Source of the DNA: an uncultured beta proteobacterium
GTDB lineage: Bacteria > Pseudomonadota > Gammaproteobacteria > Burkholderiales > Burkholderiaceae_C
Direction of reading: 5' to 3'
Length of the DNA stretch: 11,706 bases
NCBI GenBank assembly: GCA_903886165.1
Contig: CAISLL010000235.1
Location: forward strand, 1-11,706
Below are positions 1-6,998 of this stretch, piece after piece; the first letter of the stretch is position 1, and the number at the start of each line of letters is the position of its first letter. The notes beneath the pieces were generated by a model. It saw only the letters and a list, made by a program, of their open reading frames with translations. It had not been told where the DNA came from and made no database searches. The position numbers were made by a program, and so were the translations under genes.

Positions 1-353
1 GCCATCATGATGACCAAAGCCAGCAAGGCAAACATCATGAACTGGCCCATGGCCTCACCCAATCCGAGCGAACTGGCCAACCAGGCCAAGCCAAGGCCAG
101 CAGCCAAACCACCCAGCATTGCACCCCAGGGCTTCTTGGGAGCTGCGGCTGCTGTGACAGGTGTCGCGGGCGCGGGTGCCTTGGCTGCATTTGTCGCACC
201 CTGTGTGGATGCAGCTGGCGGTGTCTCCTGACGCTGGCTGACGTTGCTGGACTGTTTGCCAAAAGAGGTGCCACCGCCAAGGCGTTTCGCCGCTTCTGCG
301 TGGCCGGTGACCAGCACCAGGCACATCGTCAACACCGGAAGCCAACTTTTCAT
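1..353 (-). CDS. Tim44-like domain protein, N-terminal part (runs off left edge)
   Basis: The reading frame starts at ATG 353-351 and stays open to the window edge, giving 117 residues without a stop, so the gene is incomplete here. Residues 1-22 look like a Sec signal peptide (Lys2, hydrophobic LPVLTMCLVLV, then AEA/A). They are followed by a KRLGGGTSFGKQS stretch (residues 23-35), which I recognise from bacterial Tim44-like proteins, then a low-complexity Ala/Pro/Thr linker (about 44-73) and hydrophobic segments at about 77-97 and 104-117. A GGAG five bases before the ATG is a good ribosome binding site. The C-terminal Tim44-like lipid/membrane-binding domain would lie outside the window, so the family call rests on the N-terminal pattern and on position next to ubiE, where such a gene is usual in Burkholderiales (inference). 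It begins 52 bp after ubiE and is probably co-transcribed with it. Function unknown; the product is probably anchored to or crosses the inner membrane. Confidence 0.75.
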   Translation of the reverse strand, partial: MKSWLPVLTMCLVLVTGHAEAAKRLGGGTSFGKQSSNVSQRQETPPAASTQGATNAAKAPAPATPVTAAAAPKKPWGAMLGGLAAGLGLAWLASSLGLGEAMGQFMMFALLALVIMM

Positions 354-405
354 AACAACTCCAAATTGATTGATCATTTCGACACAGGGATCAGGGCAGG
401 AGGGC

Positions 406-1137
406 TCAACACTTGATTCCTACGTGCAAGGCTACCAGACCACCGGTCAAATTGTGGTAATCCACATGACCAAAGCCATTAGCCTTCATCAGGGATTTGA
501 GCTCTTCCTGGCTTGGATGCATGCGAATCGACTCGGCCAGGTATTGGTAGCTTGATGCATCCCCGGCCACCCATTCACCGAGTTTTGGCAACACCTTGAA
601 CGAGTACCAGTCGTAGGCCTTTTCAAGCGGCTTGGCCACTTTGGAAAACTCAAGCACCAGCAATTTGCCACCGGGCTTGAGCACCCGGTTCATCTCGCCA
701 AGGGCCATGCCCTTGTGTGTCATGTTGCGCAAGCCGAACGCAACGGACACCAGGTTGAAATGTTTGTCAGGAAAAGGCAGTTTCTCTGCGTCACAGACCA
801 CGGTGGGCAATACCACCCCGGCATCGACCAGTCGGTCGCGTCCGGTGCGCAACATGGCTTCGTTGATATCGGTGTGAACCACCTCGCCGGTCTTGCCAAC
901 TTTTTTGGCAAACGCCAGCGCCAAGTCACCCGTGCCCCCGGCAATGTCCAGCACTTTGTCACCTTCATACACATTGGCCACCGTGACCGTGTAGGCTTTC
1001 CAGACGCGATGCAGACCGATCGACATCAGGTCGTTCATCAGGTCGTACTTGGGTGCCACCGAGTCAAAGACACCCTTGACGTGTTTGGCCTTTTCAGCCT
1101 CTTCTACGGTTTGGTAGCCAAAGTGTGTCGTGCTCAT
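406..1137 (-). CDS. ubiE: UbiE, ubiquinone/menaquinone C-methyltransferase
   Basis: A 243-residue SAM-dependent methyltransferase that adds the ring C-methyl group in ubiquinone synthesis (demethoxy-ubiquinol precursor, with SAM) and in menaquinone-producing bacteria also methylates demethylmenaquinone. Both UbiE/COQ5 family signatures are visible: YD.MN..MS...HR.W at residues 31-46 and RVLKPGGKLLVLEFS at 151-165. SAM motif I, VLDIAGGTGD, is at 62-71 and the post-I acidic stretch HTDINEAML at 88-96. Length is close to the usual of about 250. The frame is open upstream to another ATG at 1194, but the family begins at MSTTHFGYQTV, so I chose ATG 1137-1135; no strong Shine-Dalgarno precedes it. 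It lies 145 bp after the DUF971 gene and 52 bp before the Tim44-like gene on the same strand, consistent with a quinone/respiration cluster. The product acts on the cytoplasmic side of the inner membrane. Nothing looks damaged. Confidence 0.96.
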   Translation of the reverse strand: MSTTHFGYQTVEEAEKAKHVKGVFDSVAPKYDLMNDLMSIGLHRVWKAYTVTVANVYEGDKVLDIAGGTGDLALAFAKKVGKTGEVVHTDINEAMLRTGRDRLVDAGVVLPTVVCDAEKLPFPDKHFNLVSVAFGLRNMTHKGMALGEMNRVLKPGGKLLVLEFSKVAKPLEKAYDWYSFKVLPKLGEWVAGDASSYQYLAESIRMHPSQEELKSLMKANGFGHVDYHNLTGGLVALHVGIKC

Positions 1138-1282
1138 GGGTGAATGGTAGTGTTGATCCCCGCAGTTGTGCGCTGATGGCACAAGCGACTGCAAGGAATT
1201 GTTGCAAATATCACGAAATCGGCTTGAAGCCCAAGGCAGGCAATGAATCCTTCCAAGCGCTCAAGGAACTGGCGGCGGCTGT

Positions 1283-1696
1283 TCAGTGACTGCCACAACT
1301 TGAACCGGCTTTCTCCGGCATGGGTGCGTCACGCTCAACACCCGCCGCTGCCAGGCGCGCGGTGTAGTCAGCCCACAACTTGTCCTGTTGCGATCCCAGA
1401 AAATACAAATAGTCCCAGGAGAAAATACCGCTGTCATGGCCGTCCGAAAACGCGGGTTGCACGGCGTAGTTCCCGATTGGCTCCAGGCCTGTCAGCTTGA
1501 CGTCCCGCTTGCCGGTTTGCAGGGTCTCCTGCCCCGGGCCATGGCCAGCGACCTCGGCCGAGGGTGAATACACCCGCAACAACTCAAACGGAATGCGAAA
1601 ACTTGCGCCGTCCGAAAAGCTCACCTCCAACACGCGCGACTGGCTGTGCACCGTGATGTCATTGGGCGTCGGAGCGCCGTTATGTAAACCTGCCAT
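1283..1696 (-). CDS. DUF971 (gamma-butyrobetaine hydroxylase-like N-terminal domain) protein
   Basis: A 137-residue cytosolic protein consisting of one DUF971/GBBH-like N-terminal domain. Recognisable elements are VLEVSFSDGASFRIPFELLR (22-41), the VYSPSAEV stretch (42-49) and the family hallmark SDGHDSGIFSW (84-94). In eukaryotic gamma-butyrobetaine hydroxylase the equivalent domain carries a zinc site; here the GH histidine (H87) is present, but I see no matching cysteine cluster, only a single Cys near the C-terminal tail (SSCGSH). There is no catalytic dioxygenase domain, so this is not a hydroxylase. The start ATG has a GAGGTGA ribosome binding site seven bases upstream. The gene lies 31 bp behind the large oxidoreductase and 145 bp before ubiE, an arrangement I know from other Burkholderiales. 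Stand-alone DUF971 proteins have been linked to iron-sulfur/Mrp-type contexts; a helper role for the Fe-S oxidoreductase next door is my inference only. Confidence 0.9.
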   Translation of the reverse strand: MAGLHNGAPTPNDITVHSQSRVLEVSFSDGASFRIPFELLRVYSPSAEVAGHGPGQETLQTGKRDVKLTGLEPIGNYAVQPAFSDGHDSGIFSWDYLYFLGSQQDKLWADYTARLAAAGVERDAPMPEKAGSSCGSH

Positions 1697-1727
1697 GTGT
1701 CACCTCGTCTTTGTTAATACCATCAAA

Positions 1728-4700
1728 TCAAACCAGTACCCGCTCAATACCGCCTTCATTGGCGACTCTGACGTAATCAGGCATCCACTGTTCGCCCAGA
1801 ATCTGATTCGCCATCTCCACCACAATGTAGTCGGCCTGCAGCAGACCGTTTTGCAGGTCTTCGCCATAACGGCTCAGGCCTTGCAGACAAGCCGGACAGG
1901 AAGTCAGTATCTTGAGGTTGTCTTTGGCACCCACGCCGTGCATTTGGCGCAATTGCGCTTCGCCCTTCTGGATCTCCTCTTCCTTGCGAAAACGCACCTG
2001 GGTCGACACATCCGGGCGATTCATGGCCAGCGTACCCGACTCGCCGCAGCAGCGGTCTGACAGAACGACGTTGTCACCCAATAGCGCCTTGACCGTCTTC
2101 ATCGGCTCCTGCTGTTTCATCGGGCTGTGGCACGGGTCATGGAACAAATAACTACGGCCATTTTGGCTACTGCCAGCGGCATCTGCCGAAAGGGAATCAC
2201 GTAACGTGATTCCCTTTTCCAGCAAGAACTCATGGATGTCGATGATGCGGCTGCCCGGGAAGATCTTGTCAAACTCATAACCCTGCAACTGGTCATAACA
2301 GGTGCCACAACTCACCACCACGGTCTTGATGTCGAGGTAGTTCAAGGTGTTGGCGACCCGGTGGAACAGCACACGGTTGTCGGTGATCATTTTCTCTGCC
2401 TTGTCAAACTGGCCACCACCACGCTGCGGGTAACCGCAGCACAGATAACCCGGCGGCAACACCGTTTGCACCCCGGCATGCCACAGCATGGCTTGTGTGG
2501 CCAGACCCACCTGGCTGAACAGACGCTCGGAACCACAACCCGGGAAGTAAAACACCGCCTCGGTTTCACCCGTGGTGGTTTGCGGGTTGCGGATGATCGG
2601 CACGTAGTCACGGTCTTCAATGTCAAGCAAAGCGCGCGCGGTCTTCTTTGGCAGACCACCTGGCAACTTCTTGTTGATGAAGTGAATCACCTGCTCCTTG
2701 ATCGGCGCCGTGCCCAGTGACGCCGGCGGCGTCTTGGTCTGCTTGCGTGCAATCACTTTGAGCACATCCGCAGCCAGACGCTGCGACTTGATCGCCACAT
2801 TGACCATCAAAGAGCGCGCCAACCTGATGGTCTCGGGGTTGGTCGCGTTGAGCAGGAACATGGCTGCCGCACCCGCAGGCCGGAAGCTCTTCTTGCCCAT
2901 TTTGCGCAACAGGTTGCGCATGTTCATCGACACGTCACCAAAGTCGATGTCAACCGGACAGGGCGACAGGCACTTGTGGCACACGGTGCAGTGGTCGGCC
3001 ACATCCTCAAACTCAAGCCAGTGTTTGATGGACACGCCGCGGCGGGTCTGCTCTTCGTACAAAAAGGCTTCCACCAGCAGCGAGGTGGCCAGAATCTTGT
3101 TGCGTGGGCTGTACAGCAAGTTGGCGCGCGGCACATGCGTCGAACAGACCGGCTTGCACTTGCCACAACGCAGACAGTCTTTCACGCTGTCTGCAATCGC
3201 GCCGATGTCTGACTGCTGCATGATCAGTGACTCATGCCCCATCAAACCAAAACTGGGCGTGTAGGCGTTGGTCAGATCGCCATATAAAAAATCAGACTCT
3301 GCCCCATGTATTGATTGCTTTTGTTGCTCTGTAATACGCAGAAGCTTGCCTTTGTTGAAGCGACCTTGCGGGTCAACTTTTGCTTTGTAGTCAGTGAACG
3401 GCTGCAACTCGGCATCAGTCAGAAATTCAAGCTTGGTGATGCCAATGCCGTGCTCGCCCGAGATCACGCCGTCCAGGCTGCGTGCCAGCTCCATGATCCG
3501 TTTGACCGCACCATGGGCGGCTTGCAGCATCTCGTAGTCATCGCTGTTGACCGGAATGTTGGTGTGCACATTACCGTCACCGGCGTGCATGTGCAAAGCC
3601 ACCCAGACCCGGCCCTTGAGCACACGCTGGTGAATGGCGTTGCATTCTTTAAGCACCGGCTCGAATGCAACACCACTGAAAATTTGCTGAAGGGGCTGGC
3701 GGACTTGTGTCTTCCAACTGGCGCGCAGGGAATGATCCTGCAACTGCCCGAACAGCCCCTCCACATCCCGCAACCAGCCCGACCATAGTCCACGCACATC
3801 CTCAATGAGCGCCAGCGCCTGCGCCACCCGGTCTTCCAGCAGTTCTGCAGATGAGATCTCAGCCGCGTCATCATGGCGACCCAGTGGCAGTGTGCCCTGG
3901 CTGAAAAAGTCAGTCAGTGCGTCACAGAGAGCCAATTTGTTGCGCAGACTCAGCTCGATGTTGATGCGCTCGATACCATCGGTGTACTCGGCCATGCGTG
4001 GCAGCGGAATCACCACATCCTCATTGATCTTGAAGGCGTTGGTGTGTTTGCTGATGGCAGCTGTGCGCTTGCGGTCCAGCCAGAATTTCTTACGTGCCTC
4101 GGGGCTGATGGCAATAAAACCTTCACCGCTGCGCGAATTGGCAATACGCACCACCTCTGACGTGACACGCGCCACCTCGTCGGCATCGTTGCCGGCAATG
4201 TCTCCAAACAGCACCATCTTGGGCACGCCGCCCCCACTCAATGCGGCGCCGCGTTTACTCTTGGTGGCATAGCCCACCGCTTTCAGGTAACGGTCGTCCA
4301 GGTGTTCCAACCCGGCCAGCAACACGCCCGAGCGCTTTTGCTCGGCAAACATGAAGTCCTTGATCTCGACGATGCTGGGCACTGCGTCTCTGGCGTTGCC
4401 AAAAAATTCCAGACACACAGTACGGGTGTGTCTGGGCATGCGGTGCACCACCCAGCGCGCACTGGTGATCAGGCCGTCACAACCCTCTTTTTGAATGCCC
4501 GGCAGCCCACTCAAAAATTTGTCTGTGACGTCCTTGCCCAAACCTTCCTTACGGAAGGTCCTGCCGGCAATGTCGAGCCGCTCCAGGCGGATCGGCGTCT
4601 TGCCGTCAGCCTTGAAATACTGCAGCTCAAAACTGGCCACCTCGGCATCATGAATCTTGCCCATGTTGTGGTTCAGCCGTGTCACTTCCAGCCATTCCGC

Positions 4701-5687
4701 CTGCGGCGTCACCATGCGCCAACTGGCCAAGTTGTCCAAGGATGTGCCCCACAACACTGCTTTTTTGCCGCCTGCATTCATGGCAATGTTGCCGCCAATA
4801 CACGATGCTTCGGCTGAGGTCGGGTCTACCGCAAACACAAAACCTGCGCGCTCTGCGGCTTGCGCCACCCGCTGGGTGACCACACCCGCTTCGGTCCAGA
4901 CCGTGCCCACTTCATGGTCCAGGCCGGGCAATTTGCGCATTTCGACCTCGGTCATCGCCTCCAACTTTTCGGTGTTGATCACCACACTTTTCCAGGTCAG
5001 GGGAACGGCGCCGCCGGTGTAGCCGGTGCCGCCGCCACGCGGGATGATGGTCAGGCCCAACTCAATGCAGCCTTTGACCAGACGCGCCAATTCAGACTCC
5101 GAGTCAGGCGTCAGCACCACAAACGGGTATTCCACCCGCCAGTCGGTCGCATCCGTCACGTGGCTCACACGGCTCAGGCCGTCAAACTTGATGTTGTCCT
5201 TGGCCGTCAGTTTCACCAGCACGTTCTGTGCCTTGCGGCGCAGCGTGGCGGTTTCGACAAAATTCGCATCAAAGGCCTGCACTGCCCTCTCTGCAGCCAC
5301 CATCAGCAGGCCAACCAGGGCGTCACGCTCAGGGTCGGTTTCAGGTGTTCGGCGCTTTTGCACCTCGTGCAGGCGATGGTGCAAAGCTTCCACCAGCAGC
5401 ACCCGGCGTTTCGGGTTGTCGAGCAGGTCGTCCTGCAAATAGGGGTTGCGCTGTACCACCCAGATGTCGCCCAGCACCTCGTACAACATGCGGGCTGAGC
5501 GACCGGTGCGTCGCTCATCGCGCAACTTGCTGAGCCAGCCCCAGGCCGACTGACCCAACAGTCGAATGACAATTTCCCGATCAGAAAACGAGGTGTAGTT
5601 ATATGGGATTTCGCGAATGCGTTCCTGGCCATGGGGCGCGATAGCACCAGAAGGCATCAAGTGGCTGAGCTGTGTGGGGGCGTTCAT
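1728..5687 (-). CDS. Fused DUF3683 / FAD-binding dehydrogenase / Fe-S (GlcD-GlcF-like) oxidoreductase
   Basis: A 1319-residue fusion, normal for the betaproteobacterial family. Order: DUF3683 (about 25-110); FAD-binding type 4 domain with PRGGGTGYTGGAV at 216-228 and CIGGNIAMNAGGKKA at 296-310; FAD-oxidase C-terminal domain with HMHAGDGNVH (699-708), GEHGIG (743-748, metal/catalytic region) and P.GRFNKGK (773-781); two 4Fe-4S ferredoxin motifs, CLRCGKCKPVC (838-848) and CTVCHKCLSPCP (900-911); then two CCG (GlcF/HdrB-like) domains with PGC/CCG/CGTC (1051, 1083-1085, 1127-1130) and DPC/CCG/CPAC (1186, 1213-1215, 1264-1267). It therefore combines in one chain what glycolate or D-lactate oxidases carry on separate subunits. 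By family it should oxidise a 2-hydroxyacid (D-lactate, D-2-hydroxyglutarate or glycolate) and pass electrons through FAD and Fe-S clusters to quinone; the substrate cannot be read from sequence. No transmembrane helix is evident. The start ATG lacks a clear Shine-Dalgarno. First gene of the minus-strand unit. Two oddities lie in linkers: a repeat-like segment (785-802) and a perfect palindrome (about 1157-1166). Confidence 0.93.
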   Translation of the reverse strand: MNAPTQLSHLMPSGAIAPHGQERIREIPYNYTSFSDREIVIRLLGQSAWGWLSKLRDERRTGRSARMLYEVLGDIWVVQRNPYLQDDLLDNPKRRVLLVEALHHRLHEVQKRRTPETDPERDALVGLLMVAAERAVQAFDANFVETATLRRKAQNVLVKLTAKDNIKFDGLSRVSHVTDATDWRVEYPFVVLTPDSESELARLVKGCIELGLTIIPRGGGTGYTGGAVPLTWKSVVINTEKLEAMTEVEMRKLPGLDHEVGTVWTEAGVVTQRVAQAAERAGFVFAVDPTSAEASCIGGNIAMNAGGKKAVLWGTSLDNLASWRMVTPQAEWLEVTRLNHNMGKIHDAEVASFELQYFKADGKTPIRLERLDIAGRTFRKEGLGKDVTDKFLSGLPGIQKEGCDGLITSARWVVHRMPRHTRTVCLEFFGNARDAVPSIVEIKDFMFAEQKRSGVLLAGLEHLDDRYLKAVGYATKSKRGAALSGGGVPKMVLFGDIAGNDADEVARVTSEVVRIANSRSGEGFIAISPEARKKFWLDRKRTAAISKHTNAFKINEDVVIPLPRMAEYTDGIERINIELSLRNKLALCDALTDFFSQGTLPLGRHDDAAEISSAELLEDRVAQALALIEDVRGLWSGWLRDVEGLFGQLQDHSLRASWKTQVRQPLQQIFSGVAFEPVLKECNAIHQRVLKGRVWVALHMHAGDGNVHTNIPVNSDDYEMLQAAHGAVKRIMELARSLDGVISGEHGIGITKLEFLTDAELQPFTDYKAKVDPQGRFNKGKLLRITEQQKQSIHGAESDFLYGDLTNAYTPSFGLMGHESLIMQQSDIGAIADSVKDCLRCGKCKPVCSTHVPRANLLYSPRNKILATSLLVEAFLYEEQTRRGVSIKHWLEFEDVADHCTVCHKCLSPCPVDIDFGDVSMNMRNLLRKMGKKSFRPAGAAAMFLLNATNPETIRLARSLMVNVAIKSQRLAADVLKVIARKQTKTPPASLGTAPIKEQVIHFINKKLPGGLPKKTARALLDIEDRDYVPIIRNPQTTTGETEAVFYFPGCGSERLFSQVGLATQAMLWHAGVQTVLPPGYLCCGYPQRGGGQFDKAEKMITDNRVLFHRVANTLNYLDIKTVVVSCGTCYDQLQGYEFDKIFPGSRIIDIHEFLLEKGITLRDSLSADAAGSSQNGRSYLFHDPCHSPMKQQEPMKTVKALLGDNVVLSDRCCGESGTLAMNRPDVSTQVRFRKEEEIQKGEAQLRQMHGVGAKDNLKILTSCPACLQGLSRYGEDLQNGLLQADYIVVEMANQILGEQWMPDYVRVANEGGIERVLV
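2189..2217. repeat. Perfect 14-bp inverted repeat with one central base, inside the oxidoreductase gene
   Basis: Arms AAAGGGAATCACGT (2189-2202) and ACGTGATTCCCTTT (2204-2217) are exact reverse complements around A2203. In the coding (minus) direction it spans the codons for about residues 1157-1166 (EKGITLRDSL), in the linker between the two CCG domains. The transcript could form a very stable hairpin with an effective loop of three to five bases. No T-tract follows, so it is not a typical terminator. It could be a binding site, a repeat-derived insertion, or chance. Confidence 0.85.
3282..3335. repeat. Candidate degenerate AT-rich repeat within the oxidoreductase linker
   Basis: This AT-rich stretch stands out from the GC-rich gene around it. 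It aligns without gaps to the prfA-prmC spacer (9535-9588) at about 31 of 54 positions by my hand count, sharing ATAT, AAAT, TCT and ATTGCTTT blocks in the same spacing. It encodes residues 785-802 of the oxidoreductase, the linker joining the FAD-oxidase C-terminal domain to the first 4Fe-4S motif, where length and sequence are likely to be free to vary. The repeat assignment is tentative. Confidence 0.35.
4409..4435. repeat. 10-bp inverted repeat inside the oxidoreductase gene
   Basis: CCAGACACAC (4409-4418) and GTGTGTCTGG (4426-4435) are exact reverse complements around a 7-base loop. The stretch encodes the HTRTVCLE region near residues 418-427, in the FAD-binding half of the protein. It may form an mRNA hairpin; no function can be assigned, and chance is possible. 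Confidence 0.6.
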
Positions 5688-5894
5688 CGGATGGTGTGAT
5701 TGCAGCCGGTGCGGAGGAATTCATGCGCTGAATCTCGCGCGTCCCGGCTGTACAGGCGATGTTACCGCAGCGCAGCATTGCCCTGTTGGGGGCATGGTGA
5801 CCCTGTGGAAACCCTGATATTCGCGCACGCAAAACCAACGTCTAATCCATGATCAGTTGAATATAAATCATCCCTACGCCCTCATAACACCACC
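5688..5894. promoter_or_regulatory. Divergent intergenic region between the oxidoreductase gene and ugpQ
   Basis: This 207-bp spacer should hold the promoters of both divergent genes. The part next to ugpQ is AT-rich, with TATAAA at 5862-5867 as a possible plus-strand -10 element, which would give a leader of about 20 bases; no good -35 box lies 16-18 bp upstream. Towards the oxidoreductase I see only weak minus-strand matches (TTAGAC with AATATC 18 bp downstream). No convincing operator palindrome or riboswitch is visible. Confidence 0.3.
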
Positions 5895-6671
5895 ATGCGA
5901 GTCACCTACGACCACTGGCCCTACCCTCAATGGATTGCCCACCGAGGCGCCGGCAAACTGGCACCGGAAAACACGTTAGCCGCTTTTCGCGCGGGCGCCA
6001 ATTTTGGTTACCGCATGTTCGAATGTGATGTGAAACTAAGCGCAGATGGCATTCCTTTTCTGATGCACGACGACACCTTGCAGCGCACCACCAATGCGGT
6101 TGAGGCACTTGGCCGAGGTTTGAGCGATGTTGGCGGGGAGCATCCCTGGGGCACGCTGGCGCTGCTGGATGCAGGCGGCTGGCATTCCCGCGCCTACACA
6201 GGCGAAACCTTGCCCACCTTTGAAGCCATTGCACGCTTTTGCCTGCACAACGCGCATTTTCTGAACATCGAGATCAAAGCGACCCCCGGCACCGAACGCC
6301 ACACCGGCGAGGTGGTGGCACGCCATGCCGCCCGCCTGTGGCATGGGGCCGAAGTGCCGCCACTGCTGACCTCGTTCGACGTGGCATCGCTGGAAGGCGC
6401 GCTGCACGCGCAACCCGAACTGCCGCGCGGCTTGCTGCTTGAGCATTTGTGGCCCGGATGGCTGGAAACCGCGCTGCGCCTTGGTTGCGTGGCGGTGGTC
6501 TGTGACCACACGCTCTGGGACAGCTCCAGCATGACCCAGGCGAAACATGCCGGTCTGCGCACCCTGAGCTACACGGTGAACGACGAAGCTCAGGTGAAGC
6601 GGCTGTTTGACCTGGGTCTGGACGCTGTCATCACCGACCGGGTTGATGCGTTCACGCCCGCCAACCCTTGA
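5895..6671 (+). CDS. ugpQ: Glycerophosphodiester phosphodiesterase (UgpQ-type, cytosolic)
   Basis: A 258-residue GDPD-family enzyme that hydrolyses glycerophosphodiesters (deacylated phospholipids such as glycerophosphocholine or -ethanolamine) to sn-glycerol 3-phosphate and the alcohol. The TIM-barrel signature is complete: HRGAGKLAPENTLAAF (17-31) with His17 and Glu25/Asn26, the metal-binding ECDVKLSADG (43-52; Glu43, Asp45), MHDDTLQRTT (57-66) with the second catalytic His58, and NIEIK (124-128) with Glu126. The C-terminal DAVITDR (about 244-250) is the usual closing barrel strand. There is no signal peptide, which favours the cytosolic UgpQ type over the periplasmic GlpQ type. The chosen ATG is the one that starts the family-like sequence; it has no Shine-Dalgarno. 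The gene stands alone, without ugp transporter genes here, and its last 20 bases overlap the end of the convergent membrane-protein gene. Confidence 0.93.
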   Translation: MRVTYDHWPYPQWIAHRGAGKLAPENTLAAFRAGANFGYRMFECDVKLSADGIPFLMHDDTLQRTTNAVEALGRGLSDVGGEHPWGTLALLDAGGWHSRAYTGETLPTFEAIARFCLHNAHFLNIEIKATPGTERHTGEVVARHAARLWHGAEVPPLLTSFDVASLEGALHAQPELPRGLLLEHLWPGWLETALRLGCVAVVCDHTLWDSSSMTQAKHAGLRTLSYTVNDEAQVKRLFDLGLDAVITDRVDAFTPANP

Positions 6672-6930
6672 GCAAGACCCACTGGCAGGTGGCGCTGGCA
6701 AGCACCAGGGCGAGGTAAGTCAGCATCTTGCCATCACGGCCAAAAAACAGCAGGCCAAGCACAAGGGTTGCCAAACAAAATACAAAATTTATAGCAATTT
6801 GCTTAATAAAGGCATAGGCTACAGGGCCTTTCTTTATTACAAAACGACTCAGTGTGGGCACCAGCAAAGCCAACCAGGCCGCAGGCGCCACAAAATTGAT
6901 GGCATGGTTAAGCAAGGTCAGTGGGCCCAT
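6652..6930 (-). CDS. Small hypothetical membrane protein (three predicted helices)
   Basis: A 92-residue hydrophobic protein with no family I can name. Predicted membrane segments lie at about residues 10-27 (NFVAPAAWLALLVPTL), 38-60 (FIKQIAINFVFCLATLVLGLLFF) and 66-88 (MLTYLALVLASATCQWVLL), with basic residues in the loop between the first two. Two ATGs are possible, at 6936 and 6930. The GAGG motif abuts the first (no spacer) but lies six bases before the second, so I chose 6930. The 3' end overlaps ugpQ tail to tail by 20 bp, with no terminator seen between them. Its own 5' side is 68 bp from hemA, transcribed the other way. The middle (6781-6840) is strongly AT-rich and resembles the short repeats elsewhere in the window, so part of helix 2 may be repeat-derived. 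The long helical reading frame and good ribosome binding site support a real gene. Confidence 0.72.
   Translation of the reverse strand: MGPLTLLNHAINFVAPAAWLALLVPTLSRFVIKKGPVAYAFIKQIAINFVFCLATLVLGLLFFGRDGKMLTYLALVLASATCQWVLLKGWRA
6781..6840. repeat. Candidate AT-rich repeat copy inside the small membrane-protein gene
   Basis: On the minus strand this stretch reads GGCCCTGTAGCC, then CTTTATTAAGC, then TTGCTATAAATTT. That is similar in order to the slyX-grxD spacer copy (TTAGCCATTAGCC, CTTTAATCAA, TTGAGCTATATTT). Its AT content contrasts with the flanks. It encodes residues 31-50 of the membrane protein. Resemblance is partial and judged by eye; an AT-rich codon choice for hydrophobic residues could also explain it. 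Confidence 0.3.
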
Positions 6931-6986
6931 CAACATCCTCGAAAAAAGAAAAAATGACGCAAATCAAAGCTCACAGGCGCTGATTT

Positions 6987-6992
6987 TATAAT
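6987..6992 (+). promoter_or_regulatory. -10 box of the hemA promoter
   Basis: A perfect TATAAT ends six bases before the hemA ATG at 6999. Transcription normally starts 6-8 bases after the -10 box, so the mRNA would begin at or within a base or two of the start codon. No recognisable -35 box lies 15-18 bp upstream (the bases there are around TCAAAG). No ribosome binding site is visible, which agrees with a leaderless message. Confidence 0.5.
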
Positions 6993-6998
6993 CCGTGC

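Noticed and set aside
1138..1194. Upstream extension of ubiE from ATG 1194
   Set aside because: Adds 19 residues not expected in the family; MSTTHFGYQ is the usual start.
5713..5731. Perfect GGAGGA Shine-Dalgarno followed by ATG CGC TGA on the plus strand
   Set aside because: Would encode only two residues and has no link to a downstream gene; most likely chance, although a start-stop leader cannot be excluded.
6036..6701. 221-codon minus-strand ORF opposite ugpQ
   Set aside because: Antisense shadow of an intact glycerophosphodiesterase gene with all catalytic motifs.
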